DNA from: Mesobacillus maritimus
GTDB lineage: Bacteria; Bacillota; Bacilli; Bacillales; Cytobacillaceae
Direction of reading: 5' to 3'
Assembly: GCF_023715205.1 (NCBI RefSeq)
Contig: NZ_JAMBNR010000011.1
Span: 62,001 to 126,000, forward strand
DNA: 64,000 nucleotides
Part shown: positions 17,276 through 25,912 of the stretch, piece after piece
Layout: each line of letters opens with the position of its first letter
How positions within the stretch are numbered: position 1 is the first letter of the stretch
Position numbers and translations under genes: made by a program
Notes under the pieces: model-generated
What the model was told of the DNA's origin: nothing
Databases searched by the model: none
The model's input: only the letters and a program-made list of their open reading frames with translations

Positions 17276-17944
17276 CTAGTCATGACTGTTAAATTTATAT
17301 TCAAATTCAGGTGCTGTTTGTGCAAAATAACCGCTTCTTACTTGTCCAGCCCAGTTATGGAGTGCTTCCTTCCATTGTACACTATTAAAAAATTGATCAA
17401 CTGTTACTGTAGAAGAGAACCATACCACTGGGGTGAATGGTGCAAGTTGTCCAGTCCATATTCCACCTGCTCGATCCTGCATCGTCCTCTCGATAACAAG
17501 AAGTAAAGGAAGGCCGCGTTGATAGGCCATGGAAGGTTCAATTTGCAAGAGCGGTGAATAAGGTTCACCTTTGTCCGTAGGTCCAGTTGGCACCAAGAGA
17601 GCAGCTGCTAGTCCATAACTTGAATTAACCAGGGTACGAATATTTTCTAATGTTGTATCGGGGTATTGTTCTGTATTAGGTAAAGTTCTGGGGAAAAGGA
17701 GAACCTTTTTAATTTCTTTAAACATCCGAATAATAAATTCCTGCTGCCTCGTAAAAGGCGGATTCGGATCACCGAGACTAAAAAGGTTTTGATGGCTAAA
17801 GAAGACGGGAATTCTAAACAAGGCAGTCGCTGCATCATTTAAATCTTGAATATCCCTATAACACTGTTCCATTTCTTCCTTACTTAAAGTTAGATTGGAT
17901 TGTTGTTTTTGATTCGATTCGTCCTTACGTTTCTTATCCGACAT
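17276..17944 (-). CDS. Hypothetical protein, possibly TIR-like/nucleoside-binding fold
   Basis: 222 residues, soluble, with a Lys/Gln-rich N-terminal 30 residues. I do not recognise the family. The order of elements resembles TIR or deoxyribosyltransferase-like folds: strand FRIPVFFSH, a helix with REFIIRMFKEIKK-like character, TLENIRTLVNSSYGLAAALL, then EPSMAYQRGLPLLLVIER, where a Glu two residues before the helix followed by a GxP strand is typical. This is inference. ATG 17944 follows AAGGAGGTGATGAAAC. It is a single gene with its own terminator. Confidence 0.7.
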   Translation of the reverse strand: MSDKKRKDESNQKQQSNLTLSKEEMEQCYRDIQDLNDAATALFRIPVFFSHQNLFSLGDPNPPFTRQQEFIIRMFKEIKKVLLFPRTLPNTEQYPDTTLENIRTLVNSSYGLAAALLVPTGPTDKGEPYSPLLQIEPSMAYQRGLPLLLVIERTMQDRAGGIWTGQLAPFTPVVWFSSTVTVDQFFNSVQWKEALHNWAGQVRSGYFAQTAPEFEYKFNSHD

Positions 17945-18275
17945 GTTTCATCACCTCCTTAATAAAGGATATTCCAGGAAAAAAGGAGTGATTGGACGAG
18001 TATATCTAATGTGAATTTTATAAAAATCCAACACCAGCAGCAGCCCCATATGTTGTCATATACATGCATGACATGTCGAGTGTATCCAAAAGAAGGCAAC
18101 CAACGTTGTGGTCGTCCTTTTTTAAGGTTCGAACACTTCCATTTGACTAGCTATAGCTACAAGCGCTACAACTTAAGGTGCAGAGGTCCCATTTTTTCGT
18201 AATGGAGGATGAAGATAGCACGGTTTAATAAGGGGATCATTTTTATTTTAACTGTAAAAAGGTTGAAATAGTGAA

Positions 18276-18327
18276 AGGTCAGTTTCCTCTGCAAATAACA
18301 GCTTTGCGGAGGGACTGACCTTATTTT
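18276..18327 (+). terminator. GGTCAGT-type hairpin with U-tract
   Basis: GGTCAGT..CCTC.GCAAA pairs with TTTGCGGAGG.ACTGACC and is followed by TTATTTTT. It belongs to a loose family of GGTCAGT/ACTGACC palindromes in this window. No convincing gene lies in 17945-18641; short frames there have no ribosome site, and a TATATATAG-rich promoter-like stretch precedes the antiporter. Confidence 0.6.
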
Positions 18328-18641
18328 TAGTCATTCAACCCAAGTCTATTTCAAAGAAAATCAATCATGTAACAGTCAAGTGATCATATTATTTTAACGT
18401 TAAAAGAGTGGGCATCCAGGAATATACGCCAAAATGAATGAATAAATAGATACGAATATTCAAAGACATCTGGCTGCTACTTATCAAGCAAATTAAGTAG
18501 TTTCTGATTGAGCTCCAGGTGGATCATAAATATAAATACCCCATTTAGCTAGTTTTTTTACATTATATATAGTACATTATTGTTTTGTTTTAAAAAAACG
18601 AATGTTCTATATATCTATAAGAAAGTGAGGTTGGGATCTTT

Positions 18642-20711
18642 ATGCATGCTTTGCACCTCCCTCTTCAAGAACCAGTTCTCATATTTGGTTTTGCTGTATT
18701 AATTTTTTTGTTATTCCCTATATTGATGGGGAAATTAAGAGTACCTGCAATTATTGGTCCCATTATAGCGGGAATTATCGTCGGACCTAACGGGCTCGAA
18801 ATATTAGCACGAGATTCGACAATTGAATTGCTGGGAACAGTCGGATTATTGTTTATCATGTTTATAGCAGGACTTGAATTGGACCTGGACGGTTTCAAAA
18901 AATACCGAAACCGAAGCATCTTATTTGGCATCCTATCGTTTTTAATCCCATTAGTCCTTGGAATCATCGTCGGACTATGGCTTGATCTCAGTATGATGTC
19001 AGCCATTTTATTTGGTGCCATTTTCTCTACCCATACACTTTTAGGGTACCCTGCCATTAGCCGGCTTGGCGTTTCAAAAAACAAGGCTGTCACAACAGCC
19101 GTTGGCGGGACATTACTAACAGATAGTTTGGCATTGCTTGTTCTTGCTGTCATCATAGGGGCGTCAGAAGGCGATTTAACGATTGGATTTTTTGGATCCT
19201 TGTTTCTTGCAACAGCACTCTTTGCTGTAGCTGTTCTAATTTTAACCCCCTATTTAACAAAGTGGTTCTTTAAACGCTCGAATAATGAAGGAACGATTGA
19301 ATTTAACTTTGTTCTGGCGATTTTGTTCGTTGCAGGGGCAATTTCGTTATTTGTAGGACTGGAACCCATTATTGGGGCATTCTTAGCAGGTTTAGCCTTA
19401 AACCGGTACATTTATGACCACGGGCCCTTAATGAACCGAATTCGATTTACGGCAAATGCATTATTTATTCCGTTTTTCTTGTTATCTGTTGGGATGTTAA
19501 TGGATCTTCGTGTACTTATCTCTAACCCTGATGCATTATTAACCATCCTTTTAATCACCATTGTAGCAGTTGGCAGTAAACTACTTGCTAGTTGGATTAC
19601 CGGTAAAGTATATGGATATTCCAAGGCGGAAAACTTGGTGATCTTTGGTCTGTCCACTACACATGCTGCAGCCACTTTAGCCATAACAATGGTTGGGTAT
19701 CAATTTGGCTTATTTGACCAGCAAATCATCAATGCTGTCATTATAATTATTTTAGTTACCTGTATTCTGGGGCCATATTTCTCTGAAAAATATGGGAGAA
19801 AACTGGCCGTAGCACAGGAAAAAGTGGTCTTAGACGATGCACTTCCTGAACGGATCTTAATCCCGATGGGGAACCCAAACACAATGGAATCTCTGCTCGA
19901 TTTAGGTTTTGTGTTAAGAAATGCGAAAAAGACTGTTGAACCGCTTTATCCATTAACCATCGTTCAAAAGGATTTAAAACAGGCAAACAATGAAGTGGCA
20001 CAAGCTGAAAGAATGCTCGGACGCTCCCTTATGTATGCATCAGGAGCAGAAGTTCCTGTTAAGCTTTTAACGCGGGTGGATCATAATATTGGTTGGGGAA
20101 TCGAACGTGCGGCTATTGAAGAACGAATTACAACAATCATCGCGGGGTGGGATGGTGCAGATGTTGAGAACCAAAAGATCTTCGGGAAAGTGATTGATAA
20201 TTTCCTTGAACATACCTATCAACGCGCACTCATAGCCACAATCAACCAGCCATTGAACACAATGGAACGGGTGATTCTCATTCTGCCAAATAATATCGTG
20301 CATAAACCTGGTTTTGAAGACGCCATTTCAATCGTTAAGAATATTGCTTCACAACTCAGTGCAACCATTAAATGTCTTGTCATTCGAGATGAGCTAGAAG
20401 CTTATAAGCTAGTTTCCGAACATGTACATCCGAATATTGAAGTCGAGTTCCAATCCATTGATGGCTGGAATTCCCTTTATGAAAATGATTTAAATGATGT
20501 GAAATCTACCGATCTTGTGATCTTAGTAAGTGCGAGACGAGGGACTGTGGCATGGCATCCAAATTTAGAAGTGATACCGAAAAAACTAACTTCCATGAAT
20601 CTAGAAAACTTCATCGTGTTCTACCCAACAGAGATGAAAGAAACAGACATTCGCGGCTCACGTGGAACGGAAGTCCCGAAAGAATTACTTTTTAAAAGAG
20701 ATTATGATTAA
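18642..20711 (+). CDS. CPA2-family cation:proton antiporter with C-terminal cytoplasmic domain
   Basis: A 689-residue protein. The N-terminal 390 residues form about 12 transmembrane helices with the monovalent cation/proton antiporter-2 features: LRVPAIIGPIIAGIIVGPNG, GLLFIMFIAGLELDLD, the ion-site region GGTLLTDSLALLVLA with an Asp, and EPIIGAFLAGLALNR. The C-terminal 290 residues are soluble and resemble tandem universal-stress-like domains (RILIPMGNPNTMESLLDLG, then IIAGWDGAD). It would exchange Na+ or K+ for protons. ATG 18642 follows AAGTGAGGTTGGGATCTTT. Confidence 0.9.
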   Translation: MHALHLPLQEPVLIFGFAVLIFLLFPILMGKLRVPAIIGPIIAGIIVGPNGLEILARDSTIELLGTVGLLFIMFIAGLELDLDGFKKYRNRSILFGILSFLIPLVLGIIVGLWLDLSMMSAILFGAIFSTHTLLGYPAISRLGVSKNKAVTTAVGGTLLTDSLALLVLAVIIGASEGDLTIGFFGSLFLATALFAVAVLILTPYLTKWFFKRSNNEGTIEFNFVLAILFVAGAISLFVGLEPIIGAFLAGLALNRYIYDHGPLMNRIRFTANALFIPFFLLSVGMLMDLRVLISNPDALLTILLITIVAVGSKLLASWITGKVYGYSKAENLVIFGLSTTHAAATLAITMVGYQFGLFDQQIINAVIIIILVTCILGPYFSEKYGRKLAVAQEKVVLDDALPERILIPMGNPNTMESLLDLGFVLRNAKKTVEPLYPLTIVQKDLKQANNEVAQAERMLGRSLMYASGAEVPVKLLTRVDHNIGWGIERAAIEERITTIIAGWDGADVENQKIFGKVIDNFLEHTYQRALIATINQPLNTMERVILILPNNIVHKPGFEDAISIVKNIASQLSATIKCLVIRDELEAYKLVSEHVHPNIEVEFQSIDGWNSLYENDLNDVKSTDLVILVSARRGTVAWHPNLEVIPKKLTSMNLENFIVFYPTEMKETDIRGSRGTEVPKELLFKRDYD

Positions 20712-20813
20712 TGATCATAGGTGGGGGAGTCCAGGAACTGACTCCGTTTTATGAAAACTCAAGGTGTGGAGTCGATCCTAGTTAAAGGCTGTCCCAATAT
20801 ATATAAAACTTTT

Positions 20814-20868
20814 AAACGATCGTTCGTCTCTTACATGTTAAGAGAAATGAAGATCGTTTTTTTTATTT
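20814..20868 (+). terminator. Terminator of the antiporter
   Basis: AAACGATC and TCTCTTA pair with TAAGAGA and GATCGTTT and end in a T8 run. The 375-base gap to doxX otherwise contains degenerate GGAGTC/GACTCC palindromes and an AT-rich promoter region. Confidence 0.8.
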
Positions 20869-21085
20869 TACTCAAGGTGTAGGACAGTCCCTAGGCTCCT
20901 GAAAAATTCACTGATTTAAGGGCTAACCACGATTATAGGCAGAAGAATGGGCTAAGACACATTTCTGACAAGATGTTTTTAACAATTTGTGAATTAATGA
21001 ACATAATCAACATTTCTATAGTGGAAACTGATATATTATGAGTGTAATCATTAAATAAAACTTTTTTCGAAAGGAAGCGCTCATT

Positions 21086-21601
21086 ATGTTCGCAAATATT
21101 TTAAGAGAAAACAAAATTGTAGCAGGGATTCTAGCAGTTATTCGAATCTGGCTTGGATATAACTGGATGACAGCAGGTTGGGGGAAATTGACAAGTGGAG
21201 GCTTTGATGCATCTGGATTCATTAAAGGAGCGATTGCGAATCCGATAACAGGTCCAGATGGTGCTCCTGTATATGGCTGGTATGTAACCTTCTTAGAAAG
21301 CTTTGCATTGCCAAACATTGACTTGTTCAACTTTATTGTCCCACTTGGTGAGTTTTTAATTGGACTAGGTCTAATTCTTGGCTGTTTAACGACTGCAGCG
21401 ATGTTCTTCGGGCTAGTGATGAACTTTAGCTTTGTGTTAGCTGGAACTGTATCTCATAACCCAACTGATATCTTGCTTGGATTTATCATCCTGTTTGCAG
21501 GTTACAACGCAGCCCATTATGGTTTAGACCGCTGGGTGGTTCCATTCCTTCGGAAAACATTCAACAAAAAAGTGGACGTTCACGTAAAAACAACAGCCTA
21601 A
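21086..21601 (+). CDS. DoxX-family membrane protein
   Basis: 171 residues with four to five transmembrane helices and DoxX features (VIRIWLGYNWMTAGWGKL, then PLGEFLIGLGLILGCLTT and HNPTDILLGFIILFAGYNA). DoxX relatives are linked to quinone/redox or thiosulfate metabolism in the membrane; the exact role is unknown. ATG 21086 follows AAGGAAGCGCTCATT. It is monocistronic between two terminators. Confidence 0.85.
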   Translation: MFANILRENKIVAGILAVIRIWLGYNWMTAGWGKLTSGGFDASGFIKGAIANPITGPDGAPVYGWYVTFLESFALPNIDLFNFIVPLGEFLIGLGLILGCLTTAAMFFGLVMNFSFVLAGTVSHNPTDILLGFIILFAGYNAAHYGLDRWVVPFLRKTFNKKVDVHVKTTA

Positions 21602-21609
21602 CTATTAAA

Positions 21610-21653
21610 AGCCATATCCCAAACAGATTTTGTGTATGGGGTATGGTTTTTTT
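21610..21653 (+). terminator. Terminator of doxX
   Basis: GCCATATCCC pairs with GGGGTATGG and is followed by a T7 run. Confidence 0.8.
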
Positions 21654-21884
21654 CCTTATTACGCATTAACTGGTAGTGTAGTAAGCCCACCATTGAATGA
21701 CGTTTACTTTATTTTCTAGGGAGACTGACACTATTTTTTCAATACATAACGACTGCCAGTCTCAACCATTCAGTGATTTAATGAAGCACAGTGGTGAATA
21801 ACCGGTGCGTATATTGCTTTAGTGGAACATTTATGTGGAAAAAGATTATTCGGCCAATTTTATAAAATCCCAAACCTTCAGCTT

Positions 21885-22367
21885 TTAAAAAATGACAGCG
21901 ATAATGAACCATCCGATCATTAATAATTGAATAAGTACTTTCGCCACACTACCTCCTAAAAATCCGATAATCGTAGCAAATCCAATTTTAAAAGCCTTCT
22001 TAGTGTCTTTATGATGGATCAATTCTGTAACAAGCACCGCTAAAAACGGAACGAGAAGAATCCCAAAAGGAGGGAAAATAAAAGAACCGACAATCGTAGC
22101 AACTCCTGCTATATTCTCTGATGTTTTTGAACCACCGTATTTTTTCACAAAATAACTGTTTGCAATGAAGTCTGCCGCGATTAAAACAACACTAAGGATT
22201 CCCATACTGAGCCAGAACCAGATTGATAACTCATTAGGGTTAATGAGAAATTGATAGACAACAAATCCTCCCCATATCGCCAACACCGACGGAATAATCG
22301 GATAGACAATCCCTACAAAACTTAAAACGAACAAGAGGATTGTTAATCCCCACCATACGAATTCCAA
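21885..22367 (-). CDS. DUF456 family membrane protein
   Basis: 160 residues with about five transmembrane helices. It has the DUF456 pattern GIVYPIIPSVLAIWGG near the N-terminus, the short ADFIANSYFVKKYGGSK loop and GSFIFPPFGILLVPFLAVLV. Function unknown. ATG 22367 has no perfect ribosome site (AAGTAGGTTTTAAC upstream). A MITE-like element starts 33 bases upstream of the start, so its promoter may lie within or beyond the element. Confidence 0.85.
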   Translation of the reverse strand: MEFVWWGLTILLFVLSFVGIVYPIIPSVLAIWGGFVVYQFLINPNELSIWFWLSMGILSVVLIAADFIANSYFVKKYGGSKTSENIAGVATIVGSFIFPPFGILLVPFLAVLVTELIHHKDTKKAFKIGFATIIGFLGGSVAKVLIQLLMIGWFIIAVIF

Positions 22368-22399
22368 TGTTAAAACCTACTTTCTTTTTGATTTTTTAA

Positions 22400-22582
22400 G
22401 GCTCTTTTCTCAAACTTTGTTGTTTTTAGAGATAAAATGAAAAAAATCAGTCGTGTTTTCGCTTGAAAGTAACTTTAAATCAGAAGAAAAGAGCCAGCAA
22501 ACTTTGTATGAACGAACAAAATTGCTTATTTTGCGTTAAAATCGGCTTTAGGATTTTAACAACAATCTTTACGAAAAGAGCC
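22400..22582. mobile_element. MITE-like element, copy A
   Basis: 183 bp bounded by the inverted ends GGCTCTTTTC and GAAAAGAGCC and flanked by a perfect 8-bp direct repeat TTTTTTAA. It shares most of its length with the elements at 58264 and 59911, including an internal GAAAAGAGCCAGCAAAC and the TTTTAACAACAATCTTTACG end. It contains no coding frame. The 8-bp duplication and GGCTCTTT-type ends resemble ISL3-family insertion sequences, which is inference. Confidence 0.8.
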
Positions 22583-22649
22583 TTTTTTAAAATCACTTAA
22601 GCCGACACGTTTGATCTGCATACAATTAGTACCATTGTGCTTGAGAAAA

Positions 22650-23339
22650 TCAACTCTCTTTTTTCAAAAACGTTGGAAGAAACGTATAGGTATTCCTCAT
22701 AAACTCTTCCAAAGAAAAAGGGGAATGGGCACGTTGATTGTATCTTTTGCGAAGCGTTTCTATTAATAAGAGTGGAACGGGTTTTCCCTTAATTAAATGA
22801 TAATAGTGGTCATATCCCTTTTTTAAATGCTCCCATCTTTTATCATTCCCAGGCTTCACATATTCGGAGACATCAATGATTTTTGCTCTGCCATTTTGGA
22901 GGATGACATTTTTTAAATGGATGTCACGAGGATTTAACCCCTTTTGACGTACATAATCCCGAGCGTGGTCGACATCTTCCACTACCTGTTTTGGAATAGG
23001 GATCCCTTGAAGTAAACAATCATATAAAGTGATTCCTTCTTCAAAGTTTAGAACTAGGTAAGTATCTTTGGAACCAAAACAGGTTGAGAAATAGGGGGAG
23101 TTTCCTAGTGCTTCATAAACATCTCGCTCAATTTGAACTTTGTGTTTTTTATCGTCCGCATACATTTTAAAGACATAAGCTGGGATATCAGTGGATTGAA
23201 AAACAGCTGCGTCCGTCCCGATCCCAATACATTTTAACCGTTCAGATGACCCATGGATTGTTACAGGTTCGTTGTTTGGATTGGAAGTAATTGAAATTTT
23301 TGATAGGTGTTTATCAGCCAAAATCCACTCCTCTTCCAT
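22650..23339 (-). CDS. Protein-kinase-like protein (YrzF/YbdM type)
   Basis: 229 residues with a compact kinase-like fold. The glycine-rich-like segment is CIGIGTDAAVFQS, the VAIK-like Lys is in AYVFKMY, the catalytic loop is LNPRDIHLKNVIL (HRD-like Asp and Asn), and the Mg-binding DFG equivalent is KIIDVSEY. It is shorter than true Ser/Thr kinases, like the B. subtilis YrzF and YbdM family. The substrate is unknown. ATG 23339 follows AAGGAGATGTGGTGA. It lies in the same direction as the upstream PAP2 gene, 78 bases downstream of it. Confidence 0.8.
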   Translation of the reverse strand: MEEEWILADKHLSKISITSNPNNEPVTIHGSSERLKCIGIGTDAAVFQSTDIPAYVFKMYADDKKHKVQIERDVYEALGNSPYFSTCFGSKDTYLVLNFEEGITLYDCLLQGIPIPKQVVEDVDHARDYVRQKGLNPRDIHLKNVILQNGRAKIIDVSEYVKPGNDKRWEHLKKGYDHYYHLIKGKPVPLLLIETLRKRYNQRAHSPFSLEEFMRNTYTFLPTFLKKES

Positions 23340-23417
23340 TCACCACATCTCCTTTAAAATTTATTTTTTTGTTGATAGAGTTCAGCTACAATTTTCGGTG
23401 CTTTTTAGAATCAGTCA

Positions 23418-24140
23418 TCAAGATACCTTTGCTTCTTTGGGGGTGTTTTTGGTAGATTGAAATTTATTTTCCTTATTTAAATAGATCATTTCTAGTAAAC
23501 AAATGCATAGAACTAGCCAAACACTTCCAGCCATGTAGCCTGCCAGTACATCAGAAGGATAATGTACCCCAAGATAGATCCGACTGATTCCAATCAATAA
23601 AATCATGAAACCAAATAAAAGGCCACAGCCTAACTTTGTAAGAGGTTTGTACTGACTACGTATCACCAAATAGCCTAAAAAACCGTAATACGTCATACTC
23701 CCCATGGAATGCCCACTTGGAAAACTAAACCCATCCGCCTCGATGATTCGATTGATGGTAGGACGTTCTCTCTCAAAATAGCTTTTTAACCAAAGGTTTA
23801 ATAGCCCCCCTCCAGCTACAGTAAGAAAGTAAAAGAACATCCCCCAAACATTTTTGCGTTTTACAAAAAGCCAAATCATACTGATCAATAGGAGAAGGCC
23901 AAGCATAAAGGTCGATCCCATTTCCGTCATAAAAATCATGAACAGATCCATTTCTGGTGAAGCATACGATCGGACCGCATCAATCACCGTCTGATCAAAG
24001 AGGAATGGCCGTTTTTCTATTAAATCGCTTGATAAAATCATAAATATGTACAAACAAGCACCAGAGAAAAACAAACCCGTCATTCCCCAAAAAGCAAGAA
24101 GAGGGGGAATCGACCGACCCTCTGTCCATTTTCGAATCAA
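23418..24140 (-). CDS. PAP2-family membrane phosphatase
   Basis: 240 residues, about six transmembrane helices. The three phosphatase motifs are complete: KSYFERERP (residues 119-127), SFPSGHSMG (139-147) and SRIYLGVHYPSD (186-197), giving the catalytic His pair and the phosphate-binding Lys/Arg outside the membrane. Likely substrates are undecaprenyl pyrophosphate or phosphatidylglycerol phosphate. The charged C-terminal tail ends TPKEAKVS. Upstream lie a yybP-ykoY-type riboswitch and two tandem terminators, so expression should respond to Mn2+, an unusual regulon member. Confidence 0.88.
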   Translation of the reverse strand: MIRKWTEGRSIPPLLAFWGMTGLFFSGACLYIFMILSSDLIEKRPFLFDQTVIDAVRSYASPEMDLFMIFMTEMGSTFMLGLLLLISMIWLFVKRKNVWGMFFYFLTVAGGGLLNLWLKSYFERERPTINRIIEADGFSFPSGHSMGSMTYYGFLGYLVIRSQYKPLTKLGCGLLFGFMILLIGISRIYLGVHYPSDVLAGYMAGSVWLVLCICLLEMIYLNKENKFQSTKNTPKEAKVS

Positions 24141-24210
24141 TGTACATCACTCCTCCTAAACAAAATGGAATCTATAAAGCTGGTTCATCTAACAACAATT
24201 GAACTCTCTG

Positions 24211-24250
24211 AAAAGAAAAAGACCTTTACAACAGTATGTAAAGGTCTTTA
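24211..24250 (-). terminator. Second (distal) terminator in the PAP2 leader
   Basis: GACCTTTAC and GTAAAGGTC form a perfect stem, followed in the minus direction by TTTTTCTTTT. Its arms copy those of the riboswitch terminator just upstream (AGACCTTTAC), as if duplicated. It lies 71 bases before the PAP2 start. Confidence 0.8.
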
Positions 24251-24292
24251 AAAATAAAAAGAGACCTTACCAATTATACTGGTAAAGGTCTC
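24250..24292 (-). terminator. Riboswitch expression-platform terminator
   Basis: GAGACCTTTACC pairs with GGTAAGGTCTC and is followed by TTTTTATTTTT. The 5' arm CCTTTA is also the 3' side of the aptamer's closing helix (UAAAGG/CCUUUA), so metal binding and termination are mutually exclusive. Confidence 0.85.
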
Positions 24293-24374
24293 GCTAGCAA
24301 TCAACATCGCCAACAAAGCCGAGGACTCTCATCCCGTAATGACGACTTTGTTATTAAAGCTACTCCCCTTTAGA
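24281..24374 (-). ncRNA. yybP-ykoY (manganese) riboswitch aptamer
   Basis: The minus strand carries the conserved AAAGGGGAGUAGC start, a long arm ACAAAGUCGUCAUUACGG paired with CGGCUUUGUUGGCGAUG, and the closing GCUAGCGAGACCUUUA. The outer helix UAAAGG/CCUUUA, the GGGGAGUA block and the UUGUUGGCGAUG block match the yybP-ykoY family, which senses Mn2+ and usually controls Mn exporters (MntP, TerC, P-type ATPases). Here it precedes a PAP2 phosphatase. Recognised by motif and hand folding. Confidence 0.85.
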
Positions 24375-24611
24375 GGATCATATAGGTTTTTATAATAACA
24401 ATATTGTAATTTTAAAGCTTTTAAAAGTCAATAAATTCACTTAACAATGAAGTCTTTACATCCATTTTTGAAGATAAAGACCCTGTTTATGTAGGTAATT
24501 ATGAGTAGACCAACTACTCCGATTTTAACGTAATTAAAATTGTAGATTGTCCCCTTACTGGGGGGCTAGTTTTATACATATTCACCTCCTGCAAAGAGTA
24601 TTCGGGTCGGT

Positions 24612-24646
24612 GGGAAAAATCTTTTGGAATGGTGAAGATTTTTCCC
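24612..24646 (-). terminator. Terminator-like hairpin of the flavin oxidoreductase gene
   Basis: GGGAAAAATCTT and AAGATTTTTCCC form a perfect 12-bp stem around 11 bases, starting 18 bases after the stop of the 24665-25642 gene. No long U-tract follows on the minus strand. Confidence 0.55.
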
Positions 24647-24664
24647 AAGGGATCAGCTAATCGC

Positions 24665-25642
24665 CTAATTGGAAAGACAATCTTTGTACTCGGTCATGAT
24701 GCTGTGAATGATCGTTTCGACGGGAAGAATTTCGTTGATTTCATGAACCCGAGCCCCTGCAAAAACGAGCCCATTCTCACAATCCCCATCCATTGTGGTG
24801 ATTAAAGAATCCATTGTACAGAAGCGGTAAGAGCAATCTTTCAGGCAATCGATGCACTTCTTGATTTTTACCTTTTTATCATCCGCAATTAAATCAGTGA
24901 AGTGGTTTCTTATTGCCCGACCTTCCAACCCCACCGTTGTTTTGACCATTACGGTATCTTCTTTCTTTGCATGCACATATTTTTCTTTAAATGCTAAAGG
25001 GGCATCACATTCGTTGCTGGCGACAAATCTTGTTCCCATCTGAACTCCCGAAGCTCCCAATCGGATGGCACGAGCGAGATCCTCGCCAGTCATGATTCCC
25101 CCAGCAGCAATGACAGGAATTTTAACGGATGCCACGACTTCTGGCAAAATATCGAACAAGGGCCGATCGGTGCCAAGGTGGCCACCTGCTTCATGGCCTT
25201 CTACCACAACGGCAGAAGCACCAAGACGTTCTGATATTTTTGCAAGCCTTGCGGAAGAAACAATGGAGATTACCGGAATGCCAGATTCTCTGCCCCAGCT
25301 GTACATATCCCTTGAGATACCAGCACCTGAAATAATAAAATCAACTTTTTCCTCGATCGCTACTTTCATTTTTTCAGCAAAATCATTCATTGCAAACAGG
25401 ACATTGACGCCAATATAGCCACCATCCTGAAGGGATTCCTTCGCCTTCCTGATGTGATAACGCAATTCATCAAAACTAATACCGGTTCCTGAAATAATTC
25501 CAATTCCCCCGGCATTTGCAACAGCAGAAGCGAGTCCGCTTAAAGAAATGCCTACTCCCATTCCTCCTTGCATAATTGGAAAGTTAGGCGTCATATGGCC
25601 AATTTTTAATTGTGGAAAGTTCAAGTGAATACCCCATTTCAT
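24665..25642 (-). CDS. Nitronate monooxygenase / FabK-like flavin-dependent oxidoreductase
   Basis: 325 residues of the 2-nitropropane dioxygenase TIM-barrel family. Visible features are PIMQGGMGVGISLSGLASAV at the N-terminus, the AVANAGGIGIISG glycine-rich segment, VVEGHEAGGHLGTDRP with the catalytic His, PVIAAGGIMTGEDLARAIRLG (FMN phosphate site) and GVQMGTRFVASNEC. The C-terminal part adds a cysteine cluster (CIDCLKDCSYRFC) that could bind a metal or iron-sulfur cluster, a feature of one NMO-like subgroup. It may oxidise nitronates or act on enoyl substrates. ATG 25642 follows GGAGGAAGAACATTATTA. Confidence 0.88.
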   Translation of the reverse strand: MKWGIHLNFPQLKIGHMTPNFPIMQGGMGVGISLSGLASAVANAGGIGIISGTGISFDELRYHIRKAKESLQDGGYIGVNVLFAMNDFAEKMKVAIEEKVDFIISGAGISRDMYSWGRESGIPVISIVSSARLAKISERLGASAVVVEGHEAGGHLGTDRPLFDILPEVVASVKIPVIAAGGIMTGEDLARAIRLGASGVQMGTRFVASNECDAPLAFKEKYVHAKKEDTVMVKTTVGLEGRAIRNHFTDLIADDKKVKIKKCIDCLKDCSYRFCTMDSLITTMDGDCENGLVFAGARVHEINEILPVETIIHSIMTEYKDCLSN

Positions 25643-25912
25643 TAATAATGTTCTTCCTCCACCATATTGTAATCACTGGACATCACATGAATAGTTACAA
25701 ATATAATACCTAGTCCTAAAATCAGATGATAATGATGTAGATGTCACAAAATGTACAAAATGTGCGGGGCACCACCCGGTTCCAACCAAAAGCCTAAGGA
25801 ATGACAAATCCTTTTTATTCAGGTGACTGTTAGGGATGATTTTCCATCTATTTTCCATGCTCTAGAACATTAATCATTTAGGTGAATATCTTGGGTATGG
25901 GAGGTGTTGCAA

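Noticed and set aside
18011-18202. 63-residue frame before the antiporter
   Set aside because: No ribosome site, biased composition, no recognisable domain.
20980-21060. Rex or Fnr-type operator (TTGTGAATTAATGAACAT) before doxX
   Set aside because: Only the left half matches; the right half lacks TTCACAA.
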